NCBI GenBank assembly: GCA_017882025.1
Contig: JADGQG010000038.1
Location: forward strand, 1 to 12,405
Length of the DNA: 12,405 nt
Direction of reading: 5' to 3'
Source: Chloroflexota bacterium
GTDB taxonomy: Bacteria; Chloroflexota; Limnocylindria; Limnocylindrales; CSP1-4
Part shown: in pieces, positions 1 to 7,301 of the stretch
Layout of the letters: every line of letters starts with the position of its first letter
Numbering within the stretch: position 1 is the first letter of the stretch
The notes under the pieces: generated by a model
Seen by the model: the letters and a program-made list of their open reading frames with translations, nothing else
What the model was told of the DNA's origin: nothing
The model's database searches: none
Position numbers and translations under genes: made by a program

Positions 1-21
1 GCTCCTCTGTGCTCGCCGGCG

Positions 22-51
22 CCCGCGACCCTTGACCGACTGTCTCGCGGG
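22..51. repeat. Inverted repeat, 7-bp arms
   Basis: CCCGCGA at 22-28 pairs perfectly with TCGCGGG at 45-51 across a 16-base loop. There is no T-run after it. It could be the remains of a terminator for a gene to the left of the window, or chance in GC-rich DNA. Confidence 0.25.
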
Positions 52-82
52 AGTCCGTGAGTGGGAGCGATCGTGTCTGCCG

Positions 83-178
83 GAAATTCTGTGCCCGCCT
101 GGCGGGCTTGCGCGTGCACGTTAGTCCATTCACGACACGATGGGAAGAGGGTACTTCACGGGCGAAATTCGTGCCCGC
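83..178. repeat. Near-identical direct repeat, two copies about 80 bp apart
   Basis: GAAATTCTGTGCCCGC (83-98) recurs as GAAATTCGTGCCCGC (164-178), differing by one inserted base. Both contain the palindromic core GAAATTC, which is strikingly AT-rich for this window. The second copy sits inside a longer imperfect inverted repeat (159-177) whose arms CGGGCGAA and TTCGTGCCCG pair with one bulged base. The first copy runs into a GCCCGCC/GGCGGGC palindrome at 93-107. It could be a pair of regulator-binding sites for the gene at 318. That role is an inference. Confidence 0.4.
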
Positions 179-304
179 GGCATCTTCCTGGCCCACCCAT
201 CCGTCGTCCCGTGGAGCAGCGACCCACGCGCGTCGGCCGCAGTCCGGGCCGACTGGCCCGCCGGAACGGCCGATCCGGCGGCTGCCCCGACGTGCCGGAG
301 GGTC

Positions 305-310
305 CAGACT
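305..310 (+). promoter_or_regulatory. Putative -10 box of the 318-1031 gene
   Basis: CAGACT ends 7 bases before the ATG at 318, the spacing expected if transcription starts at or next to the start codon. It resembles the clearer TACACT boxes before metH and galT, though the first base is C instead of T. No -35 box is recognisable. GGAGGG at 297-302 lies 15 bases from the ATG, which is too far for a normal ribosome binding site. Confidence 0.35.
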
Positions 311-317
311 GGCGCCC

Positions 318-1031
318 ATGACCAGCCAGAGCGGCGATTCGATGGCGACCGGCCCCGCCCTCCGCCAGGCCGCCGAGCGGCTCGCCCGGCTGGGCTTCGT
401 GGTCGTGAACGGCTCACACCCGGAGGAGACGGGGACGGCCCAGCTCCTCATCGCGTTGCGCAGCCGACCCACGCAGGAACATTTCGATGCCGAGCTCGTG
501 GAGCACTGGGTGTCGAGCGGGGGCCGCGGGCGCACGGTGGAACTCACCCGCGCGACGCAGATCCCGCGTCACGAGCCCTTCAGCTGGGGAACGATCCGCG
601 CGGTTGATCGGGTGGAGGCGTTCAATTCGTTCCTGAGCTTCGGCGGCGACGTCACGGTCGCGGCGCTCGACACCGACACGACGATCGTCGTCTTCGAGTC
701 GCCGGCTCCGATCGTCCGCTCCACCGGCCACAGCCAGTCGGTCGACCCGCTCACCGGCGAGGTCGGCGCGTTCTTCGCGCGGATAAAGGTGCCAATCGAC
801 TTCCAGCCTGGCGTCGAGCAGCGAATCGCGGGCATGTCGCCCCGAGCGCTCCACGGGGCGATGCTGGCGGCGCTCCAACGTCGCTACGCCCACACGGAGG
901 CGCTGCGCGAGGCGCATCCCGCCACTGCCTCCTGGGCCTCGCGGGAGGCACACCGCATGCGCCAGGAGCACCCCGACGACTGGCAGGCCGGCGAGCAGCT
1001 GACCGCCGACCTCGAGCTCGATCGCGACTGA
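318..1031 (+). CDS. Hypothetical protein, 237 aa
   Basis: I do not recognise this protein. The start at ATG 318 is chosen because the -10-like CAGACT ends 7 bases upstream and because the in-frame sequence before it is non-coding in character; ATG 342 (residue 9) is an alternative. The product looks soluble, with no signal peptide or membrane segment. Residues about 14-55 look like a helix (ALRQAAERLARLGF) followed by a beta strand and a Thr/Gln-rich stretch. The middle (about 80-160) alternates short hydrophobic strands, including VTVAALD and TIVVFES. The last 60 residues are charged and helical, rich in Arg, Glu and His (ALREAHPATASWASREAHRM). It stands alone: metH starts 46 bases downstream with its own promoter, and a GC hairpin separates the two. 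Even base composition and lack of stops across 714 bases support a real gene. The function is unknown. Confidence 0.75.
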   Translation: MTSQSGDSMATGPALRQAAERLARLGFVVVNGSHPEETGTAQLLIALRSRPTQEHFDAELVEHWVSSGGRGRTVELTRATQIPRHEPFSWGTIRAVDRVEAFNSFLSFGGDVTVAALDTDTTIVVFESPAPIVRSTGHSQSVDPLTGEVGAFFARIKVPIDFQPGVEQRIAGMSPRALHGAMLAALQRRYAHTEALREAHPATASWASREAHRMRQEHPDDWQAGEQLTADLELDRD

Positions 1032-1035
1032 AAGT

Positions 1036-1059
1036 CTGCCGCCGCGGCGGCGGCGGCAG
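1036..1059 (+). terminator. Strong GC hairpin after the first gene, no T-run
   Basis: CTGCCGCCG (1036-1044) pairs perfectly with CGGCGGCAG (1051-1059) over a 6-base loop. It lies 4 bases after the TGA at 1029-1031 and 6 bases before the metH -10 box. With a 9-bp nearly all-GC stem it should fold in RNA, but the next bases are GCGGG, so it is not a classical intrinsic terminator. It may be a U-less terminator or a 3'-end stabiliser. The CGG triplet repetition in it could also be simple-sequence noise. Confidence 0.5.
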
Positions 1060-1065
1060 GCGGGC

Positions 1066-1071
1066 TACACT
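1066..1071 (+). promoter_or_regulatory. metH -10 box, leaderless start
   Basis: TACACT is followed after exactly 6 bases by the ATG at 1078, so the predicted transcription start coincides with the A of the start codon. No Shine-Dalgarno sequence is present. The 46-base gap to the previous gene leaves no room for a cobalamin or SAM riboswitch. The run TACACTCGGG is shared with the galT promoter except for one pyrimidine. Confidence 0.6.
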
Positions 1072-1077
1072 CGGGTG

Positions 1078-4000
1078 ATGAAGCCATTCACCCGCGAGCA
1101 TCGGCGGTCCCTTCTCGACGCGACGGCGGCGGAGCGGATCCTGGTCCTCGATGGCGCCATGGGCACGCTCATCCAGGAGTACCTGCTCAGCGAGGCCGAC
1201 TTCCGGGGGGCGCGCTTCCGGGACCATCCGCGCGACCTGCGCGGCGACAACGATCTGCTCTCACTGACGCGACCCGACATCATCTCGGCGATCCATGCCG
1301 CCTACCTTGACGCAGGCGCCGATGTCATCGAGACGAACACGTTCAACGCCACCGCCATCAGCCAGTCCGATTACGGGCTGGCCCACCTCGCCCGCGAGAT
1401 GAACGAGGCCGCCGCCTGCCTGGCCCGCGCGGCTGCGGACGCGGCGGAGGCGCGCGATGGCCGGCCGCGCTGGGTCGCCGGTGCGCTGGGACCAACGAAC
1501 CGGACCGCCTCCATCTCCCCGGACGTCGCGGACGCGGGCGCCCGCAACGTCCGCTTCGAGGAGCTCCGCGCGGCCTACGCGGAGGCGGCCCGCGGTCTCA
1601 TCGACGGTGGCGTCGACCTCCTCCTGGTGGAGACGATCTTCGACACGCTCAACGCGAAGGCCGCGATCTTCGCGCTCGAGGAGGTCTTCCAGGCGACCGG
1701 GCTGCGGCTGCCGGTGATGCTCTCCGGCACGATCGTCGATCTCTCCGGCCGGACGCTGTCCGGGCAGACACCGGAGGCGTTCTGGTACTCCGTCCGCCAC
1801 GCCCGGCCGTGGAGCATCGGCCTCAACTGCGCGCTGGGGGCGGCGGCGCTCCGGCCGTTCGTCGCGGAGCTCGGTCGCGTCGCGGATGTGCGCGTCACGG
1901 CCTACCCGAACGCTGGCCTCCCGAACGAGCTGGGCGGTTATGACGAAGCGCCCGACGAGACCGCGGGCGTCCTCGCCGGGTTCGCGCGCGATGGCCTGGT
2001 CAACCTGGTCGGCGGCTGTTGCGGCACGACCCCGGCACACGTCCGGGCCGTGGCTGCCGCCGTCCGCGGCATCGCGCCGCGAGCGATCCCGACGCTGCCG
2101 AGCCGGACGCGCCTGGCCGGCCTGGAGGCGGTGGAGATCGGGCCCGAGTCGCGCTTCGTCAACGTGGGCGAACGGACGAACGTGACGGGCTCTCGAGCCT
2201 TCGCGAGGCGGATCCTCGCCGACGACTTCGACGCCGGGGTCGCGATCGCCCGGGAGCAGGTGGAGAACGGCGCCCAGCTCATCGACGTGAACATGGACGA
2301 GGCGATGCTGGACTCGGAGGCGGCCATGGCCCGCTTCCTGGACCTGATCGCCGGGGAGCCTGCGATCGCCCGAGTTCCCGTGATGATCGACTCGTCGAAG
2401 TGGTCGGTGATCGAGGCCGGCCTGCGGTCCGTGCAAGGCAAGCCGGTCGTCAACTCGCTGTCGCTCAAGGAGGGCGAGGCGCCGTTCCTGGCCCAGGCCC
2501 GGCTGGCCCGACGGTACGGCGCCGCCGTCGTCGTCATGGCCTTCGATGAGTCCGGCCAGGCCGACAGCGTCGAGCGCAAGGTCGAGATCCTTGCGCGCGC
2601 CCATCGGCTGCTCGTGGAGCAGGCCGGCTTCGACGACGAGGACATCGTCCACGACCCGAACGTCTTCGCGATCGGGACCGGGATCGAGGAGCACGCCGGC
2701 TACGGCACCGCGTTCATGGAAGCAACCAGGGAGCTGCGGCGCCGTTTCCCCCACTCACTGGTGAGCGGCGGCGTCAGCAACGTCTCGTTCTCGTTCCGGG
2801 GCAACGATCCAGTCCGCGAGGCGATCCACGCGGTCTTCCTGTACCACGCGGTGGGGGCCGGGATGGGCATGGGGATCGTGAATCCAGCCGCGCTCGCGAT
2901 CTACTCGGAGATCGAGCCGGGGCTCCGGGAGCGGGTCGAGGACCTCGTGCTCAACCGGCGCCCCGACGCCACGGAGCGACTCCTCGTGGTCGCCGATACG
3001 GCGCGCGGCGGCGCCCACGGGAGCGGCCCGGACCTCGCCTGGCGGGCATTGCCGGTGGAGGAGCGGCTCACCCACGCGCTGGTCGAGGGGATCGCCGAGT
3101 TCGTCGTTGCCGACGTCGAGGAGGCCCGCCTGCGCGCCGCGCGCCCGCTCGACGTGATCGAGGGGCCGCTGATGGCCGGGATGGACCGCGTCGGCGACCT
3201 CTTCGGGGCCGGCAAGATGTTCCTCCCGCAGGTCGTCAAGAGCGCGCGGGTCATGAAGACCGCGGTCGCGCACCTCGTCCCGTTCATCGAGGCCGAGCAG
3301 GCGGCCGGCGGCCGCGCGCCCCAGGCAAAGGGCCGGATCGTCATGGCCACCGTCAAGGGCGATGTCCACGACATCGGCAAGAGCATCGTGGGGGTCGTGC
3401 TGGGCTGCAACAACTACGAGATCATCGACCTCGGCGTGATGGTCCCGGCAGCGAAGGTCCTCGCCACGGCGCGGGAGGTCGGCGCGGACGTGATCGGGCT
3501 CTCCGGCCTGATCACGCCGTCGCTCGAGGAGATGCGCCACGTGGCCGCGGAGATGGAGCGCGAGGGCTTCACGATCCCGCTCCTCATCGGCGGAGCGACC
3601 ACGTCCCGGATCCATACGGCGGTGAAGATCGAGCCGGGCTACTCGGGCCCGGTGGTCCACGTCGCCGATGCGTCGCGAGCCGTCGGGGTCGTGGGTGCAC
3701 TGCTCGGCGGGGAACGCCGCGCCTTCGCGGCCGGCATCCGCGCCGAATACGAGACCCTGCGGCGCGAACGGGGCGCCCGGCGGGCGCGTGAAGCCCGCGT
3801 CTCGATCGATGAGGCCCGCGCGAACGCGCTGCGGGTGGACCTGGGCGTGCCCGTGCCGGTCCCGACGTTCAGCGGCGTCCGCGCCTTCGTGGATCACCCG
3901 CTCCAGGACCTGGTGCCGCGGATCGACTGGACTCCGTTCTTCGCCACCTGGGAGCTCAAGGGCCACTACCCGGAGATCCTCGCGGACGCACGCGTTGGCG

Positions 4001-4767
4001 CCCAGGCTCGTTCGCTCCACGCGGACGCGGAGGCGCTCCTCGAACGCCTGGCTGCTGACCGGCTGCTGCGGGCAAGCGCGGTGGTCGGCTTCTGGCCGGC
4101 GAACGCCGTGGGCGACGACATCGAGCTGTACACCTCCGCGGATCGAGCCGGGCTGCTCGCCGTCCTGCGAACCCTGCGCCAGCAGCAGCAGAAACCGCCC
4201 GGTCGGCCGAACATCGCCGCCGCGGACTTCGTGGCGCCGCGGGAATCGGGCGTCCTTGACTACGTCGGCGCGTTCGCGGTCACGGCCGGCCACGGCGTCG
4301 CCGAGACGGCGGCGGCATTCGAGGCCGCGCACGACGACTACCACGCGATCCTTGTCAAGGCGCTCGCCGACCGACTGGCCGAGGCGTTCGCGGAACGGCT
4401 CCACGAGATGGTCCGAAGGGAGCTCTGGGGCTACGCGCCCAACGAGGCCCTCTCGAACGTCGACCTGGTGGCCGAGCGATACCAGGGGATCCGTCCCGCG
4501 CCCGGCTACCCGGCGCTGCCCGACCACACGGAGAAGGAGACGCTCTTCGCGCTCCTGGAAGCTCCGGCGCGCGCCGGGATCACGCTCACCGAGTCGATGG
4601 CGATGCGCCCCGCGGCGTCCGTGAGCGGCATCTATCTCTGGCGGCCGGAGGCCGCGTACTTCGGGATCGGGCGAATCGGGCCGGACCAGCTGGAGGACTA
4701 CGCCCGGCGCAAGGGTCGCCCGCTCGCGGAGATGGCCCGCTGGCTGGCGCCGAACCTGGACGACTGA
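1078..4767 (+). CDS. metH: Cobalamin-dependent methionine synthase
   Basis: This cytoplasmic enzyme transfers a methyl group from 5-methyltetrahydrofolate through cobalamin to homocysteine, making methionine and tetrahydrofolate. At 1229 aa it is the length of E. coli MetH (1227) with all four modules in order. The homocysteine-binding barrel (about 20-325) has DGAMGT near residue 25 and zinc ligands Cys251, Cys314 and Cys315 (GLNCALG, GGCCGTTP). The pterin-binding barrel (about 355-615) opens with NVGERTNVTGS at 362. The cap and B12-binding modules (about 640-870) carry DVHDIGK with the cobalt-ligating His764. The AdoMet-dependent reactivation domain (about 890-1229) has GYAPNE and RPAPGYP at 1139 and ends WLAPNLDD. 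ATG 1078 is preferred over the adjacent GTG 1075 because the TACACT box places the transcript start on that ATG. No metF or other methionine gene adjoins it. Identification is firm; only the start is open by one codon. Confidence 0.98.
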   Translation: MKPFTREHRRSLLDATAAERILVLDGAMGTLIQEYLLSEADFRGARFRDHPRDLRGDNDLLSLTRPDIISAIHAAYLDAGADVIETNTFNATAISQSDYGLAHLAREMNEAAACLARAAADAAEARDGRPRWVAGALGPTNRTASISPDVADAGARNVRFEELRAAYAEAARGLIDGGVDLLLVETIFDTLNAKAAIFALEEVFQATGLRLPVMLSGTIVDLSGRTLSGQTPEAFWYSVRHARPWSIGLNCALGAAALRPFVAELGRVADVRVTAYPNAGLPNELGGYDEAPDETAGVLAGFARDGLVNLVGGCCGTTPAHVRAVAAAVRGIAPRAIPTLPSRTRLAGLEAVEIGPESRFVNVGERTNVTGSRAFARRILADDFDAGVAIAREQVENGAQLIDVNMDEAMLDSEAAMARFLDLIAGEPAIARVPVMIDSSKWSVIEAGLRSVQGKPVVNSLSLKEGEAPFLAQARLARRYGAAVVVMAFDESGQADSVERKVEILARAHRLLVEQAGFDDEDIVHDPNVFAIGTGIEEHAGYGTAFMEATRELRRRFPHSLVSGGVSNVSFSFRGNDPVREAIHAVFLYHAVGAGMGMGIVNPAALAIYSEIEPGLRERVEDLVLNRRPDATERLLVVADTARGGAHGSGPDLAWRALPVEERLTHALVEGIAEFVVADVEEARLRAARPLDVIEGPLMAGMDRVGDLFGAGKMFLPQVVKSARVMKTAVAHLVPFIEAEQAAGGRAPQAKGRIVMATVKGDVHDIGKSIVGVVLGCNNYEIIDLGVMVPAAKVLATAREVGADVIGLSGLITPSLEEMRHVAAEMEREGFTIPLLIGGATTSRIHTAVKIEPGYSGPVVHVADASRAVGVVGALLGGERRAFAAGIRAEYETLRRERGARRAREARVSIDEARANALRVDLGVPVPVPTFSGVRAFVDHPLQDLVPRIDWTPFFATWELKGHYPEILADARVGAQARSLHADAEALLERLAADRLLRASAVVGFWPANAVGDDIELYTSADRAGLLAVLRTLRQQQQKPPGRPNIAAADFVAPRESGVLDYVGAFAVTAGHGVAETAAAFEAAHDDYHAILVKALADRLAEAFAERLHEMVRRELWGYAPNEALSNVDLVAERYQGIRPAPGYPALPDHTEKETLFALLEAPARAGITLTESMAMRPAASVSGIYLWRPEAAYFGIGRIGPDQLEDYARRKGRPLAEMARWLAPNLDD

Positions 4768-4792
4768 CCGCGTTCGCGGACGCCGTTCGGCG
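4768..4792 (+). terminator. Two tandem mini-hairpins after metH
   Basis: Directly after the metH stop, CCGC-GTTC-GCGG (4768-4779) is followed one base later by CGCC-GTTC-GGCG (4781-4792). Both are 4-bp GC stems with the same GTTC tetraloop. No T-run follows. They lie 31 bases before the galT -10 box and may mark the 3' end of metH mRNA. The function is an inference. Confidence 0.35.
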
Positions 4793-4823
4793 GCCCCGCG
4801 CACGTGGCACCTGCGCAGCGCCG

Positions 4824-4829
4824 TACACT
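4824..4829 (+). promoter_or_regulatory. galT -10 box, near-leaderless start
   Basis: TACACT followed by TGGG matches the metH promoter core (TACACTYGGG). It ends 9 bases before the GTG at 4839, which predicts a leader of about 0-3 bases. No -35 box and no Shine-Dalgarno sequence are seen. It probably drives the galT-galK pair. Confidence 0.55.
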
Positions 4830-4838
4830 TGGGCACCC

Positions 4839-5990
4839 GTGACCCAGTCCACCGCTCCGCTTCCGCTTCCGCGCACGTCGTTCGAGCTGCCTGACGGGCG
4901 CCGGATCCACGTCTACGGCGAGGTCCGCGGCGTCCCGCCGGCCGATGCTCCCCGCTCCGAGCCGACCGCGCTCCACATGCGCCGCGACGAGCTCACGGCC
5001 AGCTGGATCGCGGTGAGTCCCGCCCGGAACGTGCGCCCGCATTCGTCTGCCCCGAGCGGGAGTGGGACGGTCGCCGGCAGCCCGGCCGAGCGCTTTCGCT
5101 GTCCACTCTGCCCGGGCGGGCCGGAGATCGCCTTCAGCTACGAGGCGGCCGTCTTCGAGAACCGGTTCCCGTCGTTCGTGGCGAACCCGCCGCCCGTCCC
5201 GGACCCCGACGATCCCCGGTTCGCCCCATCCGCGGGTGCGTGCGAGGTCGTCATGTTCACGGAGCGCCACGAGGGCAACTTCGCGACGCTCACCCCGGCC
5301 GAGACAGCGCGCGTCATCGCCGTCTGGATGGACCGGACTCGCGAACTCTGGGCGAATCCGCGCCACGCGTTCGTCATGGCGTTCGAGAACCGGGGCGCTG
5401 AGATCGGCGCCACGCTCTCGCACCCGCATGGCCAGATCTACGCCTTCGGGCACCTCCCGCCGATCATCGAGCGACGCGTGGCCGCCCTGGCGGAGCACCG
5501 GGCGGCGCGCGGCGCCTGCCTCTCCTGCGCCGTGGTCGCGGAGCAGCGCGCCTCCACGCGCGTCCTGGCAGCGAACGAGCATTGGGCCATCGGGGTCCCG
5601 TTCGCGCCGCGCTGGCCGTTCGAGGTCCACGTGCGGGCCGTCCGGCATGGGCTCCGTCGCCTGGCCGACCTCCGGCCGGACGAGGCGCGTTCTCTGGCCG
5701 ACGCGCTCTACGGTGTCGTCGCCCGGTACAACGGCCTCTTCGGCTTCGAGCTGCCGTACATGCTGATCGTCCACGAGGCGCCGGCGGACGCTGACGACTG
5801 GCACCTGGCGGTCGAGTTCTACCCGCCCAACCGGTCCCAGCGACTGACGAAGATCCGGGCTTCGGTCGAGACGGCGACCGCGCTCTTCATCAACGACACG
5901 CTCCCGGAGCTGAGCGCCGAGCGGCTGGCCGCGATCCCGCTGCTGCCTCGCGAGGTGCACCCGGGCTTCGTCGTCGATATCCGGGCGTGA
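4839..5990 (+). CDS. galT: Galactose-1-phosphate uridylyltransferase
   Basis: GalT swaps UMP between UDP-glucose and galactose-1-phosphate, the second Leloir step, in the cytoplasm. The signature HPHGQ is intact at 195-199, with His197 as the nucleophile that is uridylylated and His195 as a zinc-ligand position. A CPLC pair at 88-91 supplies the other zinc ligands, followed by FENRFPSF as in other GalTs. At 383 aa it is about 35 longer than the E. coli enzyme. The extra N-terminus (LPDGRRIHVYGEV before RRDELTASWIAVSP) resembles the extension I recall in actinobacterial-type GalTs. GTG 4839 is chosen because TACACT lies just upstream; ATG 4977 (residue 47) would delete that extension. The stop overlaps the galK start by 4 bases (GTGA), so the two are probably co-translated. 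Confidence 0.95.
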   Translation: MTQSTAPLPLPRTSFELPDGRRIHVYGEVRGVPPADAPRSEPTALHMRRDELTASWIAVSPARNVRPHSSAPSGSGTVAGSPAERFRCPLCPGGPEIAFSYEAAVFENRFPSFVANPPPVPDPDDPRFAPSAGACEVVMFTERHEGNFATLTPAETARVIAVWMDRTRELWANPRHAFVMAFENRGAEIGATLSHPHGQIYAFGHLPPIIERRVAALAEHRAARGACLSCAVVAEQRASTRVLAANEHWAIGVPFAPRWPFEVHVRAVRHGLRRLADLRPDEARSLADALYGVVARYNGLFGFELPYMLIVHEAPADADDWHLAVEFYPPNRSQRLTKIRASVETATALFINDTLPELSAERLAAIPLLPREVHPGFVVDIRA

Positions 5991-7204
5991 CGATGTCCAC
6001 CCGCCCTCCGGCGGCGGAGCCGGCGGATCTCGCGCCCGGCGCCATGCGCGCCGCCCTCGCCGCGGTCGAGCCGCGCGCCGCCGCCGACCCGGGCACGATC
6101 CGGATCGTGCGGGCGCCCGGTCGCGTCAACCTCATCGGCGAACACACCGACTACAACCTGGGCTTCGTGCTCCCGGCCGCGATCGACCTGGAGATCCGGA
6201 TCGCGTTCGTGCCCACCGACGACGGCCGGGTGGAGCTCGTGAGCGGCGCGACGGGCGAACGCGCCCGCTTCGATCTCAACACGATCGGGCAGCGGCGCGG
6301 GTCGTGGATCGACTATGTCGCCGGCACCGCGTGGGCCCTTGCCGAGGCAGGCGTCGCGATGCGCGGGCTGCGCGGGATCATCGTCAGCTCGCTGCCAACC
6401 GCGTCGGGCCTCTCGTCTTCGGCCGCGCTCGAGCTGGCGTCGGCGTGGGCGCTCGCGGATGCGCCCGGCGGGGACGTGGCGCCACTGGCGCTCGCGCGGA
6501 TCTGCCAGCGCGCCGAGAACGGCTATGTCGGGGTCAACTGCGGCCTCATGGACCAGTTCGCCAGCGCCTGCGGCGTGGCGGGCGCCTCGGTCCTCCTCGA
6601 CTGCCGGTCGCTCGATTTCCGGTCGGTCGCACTGCCGCTGGTCACCCACACGCTCGTCGTGATCCACACCGGCTCCACGCGCAGCCTCACGACGTCGCAA
6701 TACAACGTCCGGCGGGCCCAATGCGAGGCCGCGGCGGCGGCGCTTGGGGCCGAGAATCCCGGCGTCCAATCGCTGCGCGACGTGACGCCGGCGATGCTGC
6801 CGCGGATGCGCGACCTGGTCGGTGACGACGTCTTCCGCCGCAGCCGCCACATCGTCACGGAGAACGGGCGCGTCGTGGAGACGATCGATGCGCTCGCCGC
6901 CGGCGACCTCGCGGCGGTGGGCCGGCTGTGGGCGGCCAGCCATGCGTCGCTGCGGGACGACTTCGAGGTCGTCTCACCGGAACTCGACGCGCTCGTGGAG
7001 ATCGCGGCGACCGTGCCGGGCGTCGCCGCGGCCCGGATGACGGGCGCGGGGTTCGGCGGCTGCACGATCAACCTCGTGGAGCGCGGGGCCGTGGACGCGC
7101 TGACCGACCGGGTCATGGCGGACTATCCGGGACGGACCGGCCTGATGCCCCGCGTCTACGCCGTTGATGCGGTCGCCGGTGCGGGGTTCGTCACCGAGGG
7201 CTGA
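5987..7204 (+). CDS. galK: Galactokinase
   Basis: GalK phosphorylates alpha-D-galactose with ATP to galactose-1-phosphate, the substrate of the upstream GalT. It is a GHMP-family kinase of 405 aa, slightly longer than E. coli GalK (382) because of an Ala/Pro-rich N-terminal tail. The galactokinase signature GRVNLIGEHTDYN is at 45-57, the ATP-binding loop LPTASGLSSSAA at 136-147, the catalytic Asp189 in NCGLMDQF, and the third GHMP motif MTGAGFGGCT at 351-360. GTG 5987 overlaps the galT stop; ATG 5993, two codons later, and ATG 6044 (residue 20) are alternatives. There is no Shine-Dalgarno sequence, so translation probably depends on coupling to galT. Neither galE nor a classical galM follows. 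A DUF4380 gene converges from the other strand instead. Confidence 0.96.
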   Translation: MTMSTRPPAAEPADLAPGAMRAALAAVEPRAAADPGTIRIVRAPGRVNLIGEHTDYNLGFVLPAAIDLEIRIAFVPTDDGRVELVSGATGERARFDLNTIGQRRGSWIDYVAGTAWALAEAGVAMRGLRGIIVSSLPTASGLSSSAALELASAWALADAPGGDVAPLALARICQRAENGYVGVNCGLMDQFASACGVAGASVLLDCRSLDFRSVALPLVTHTLVVIHTGSTRSLTTSQYNVRRAQCEAAAAALGAENPGVQSLRDVTPAMLPRMRDLVGDDVFRRSRHIVTENGRVVETIDALAAGDLAAVGRLWAASHASLRDDFEVVSPELDALVEIAATVPGVAAARMTGAGFGGCTINLVERGAVDALTDRVMADYPGRTGLMPRVYAVDAVAGAGFVTEG

Positions 7205-7245
7205 CCCCGGCGTGCGGGCCGCATCCACCCGGCCATGGCGCGGGG
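7205..7245 (+). terminator. Imperfect GC hairpin after galK
   Basis: CCCCG plus CG (7205-7212, with one bulged G) can pair with CGCGGGG (7239-7245), and GGCC at 7217-7220 with GGCC at 7231-7234 inside it. It begins immediately after the galK stop and has no T-run. The remaining spacer to the convergent gene at 7302 shows nothing else. The structure is weak and could be chance. Confidence 0.25.
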
Positions 7246-7301
7246 ACGTGGCGAACTGATAGATGACGCGGCAGCAACCTCGTGGATCGAGAGGCGCTGG
7301 A

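Larger units (their letters stand above)
1..317. other. Upstream region without a convincing gene
   Basis: Reading frames are open here on both strands, but their translations are Arg/Pro/Ala-rich in the way non-coding GC-rich DNA produces, and none resembles a known family. The open frame joining the 318-1031 gene continues upstream to position 57, but that part lacks the even composition of the downstream protein. The stretch holds a near-repeat at 83-98 and 164-178, an inverted repeat at 22-51, a short palindrome at 93-107, and the putative -10 box of the first gene at 305-310. Nothing else is seen. The left edge may lie just beyond the 3' end of a gene outside the window. Confidence 0.6.

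Noticed and set aside
57..317. Longer version of the first gene starting at position 57
   Set aside because: The added 87 residues are Arg/Pro-rich with no resemblance to protein of the downstream kind, and a -10-like box sits just before ATG 318.
1261..2754. 497-codon minus-strand open frame opposite metH
   Set aside because: Same reason: a mirror of metH codon bias, with no family motif.
2755..4836. 693-codon open frame on the minus strand opposite metH
   Set aside because: It is antisense to a certain gene, and its composition (Arg, Asp, Gly, His-rich repeats) is what high third-position GC in the sense gene produces.
4698..5960. 420-codon minus-strand open frame opposite galT
   Set aside because: Antisense to a gene with intact HPHGQ and CPLC motifs; no motif of its own.
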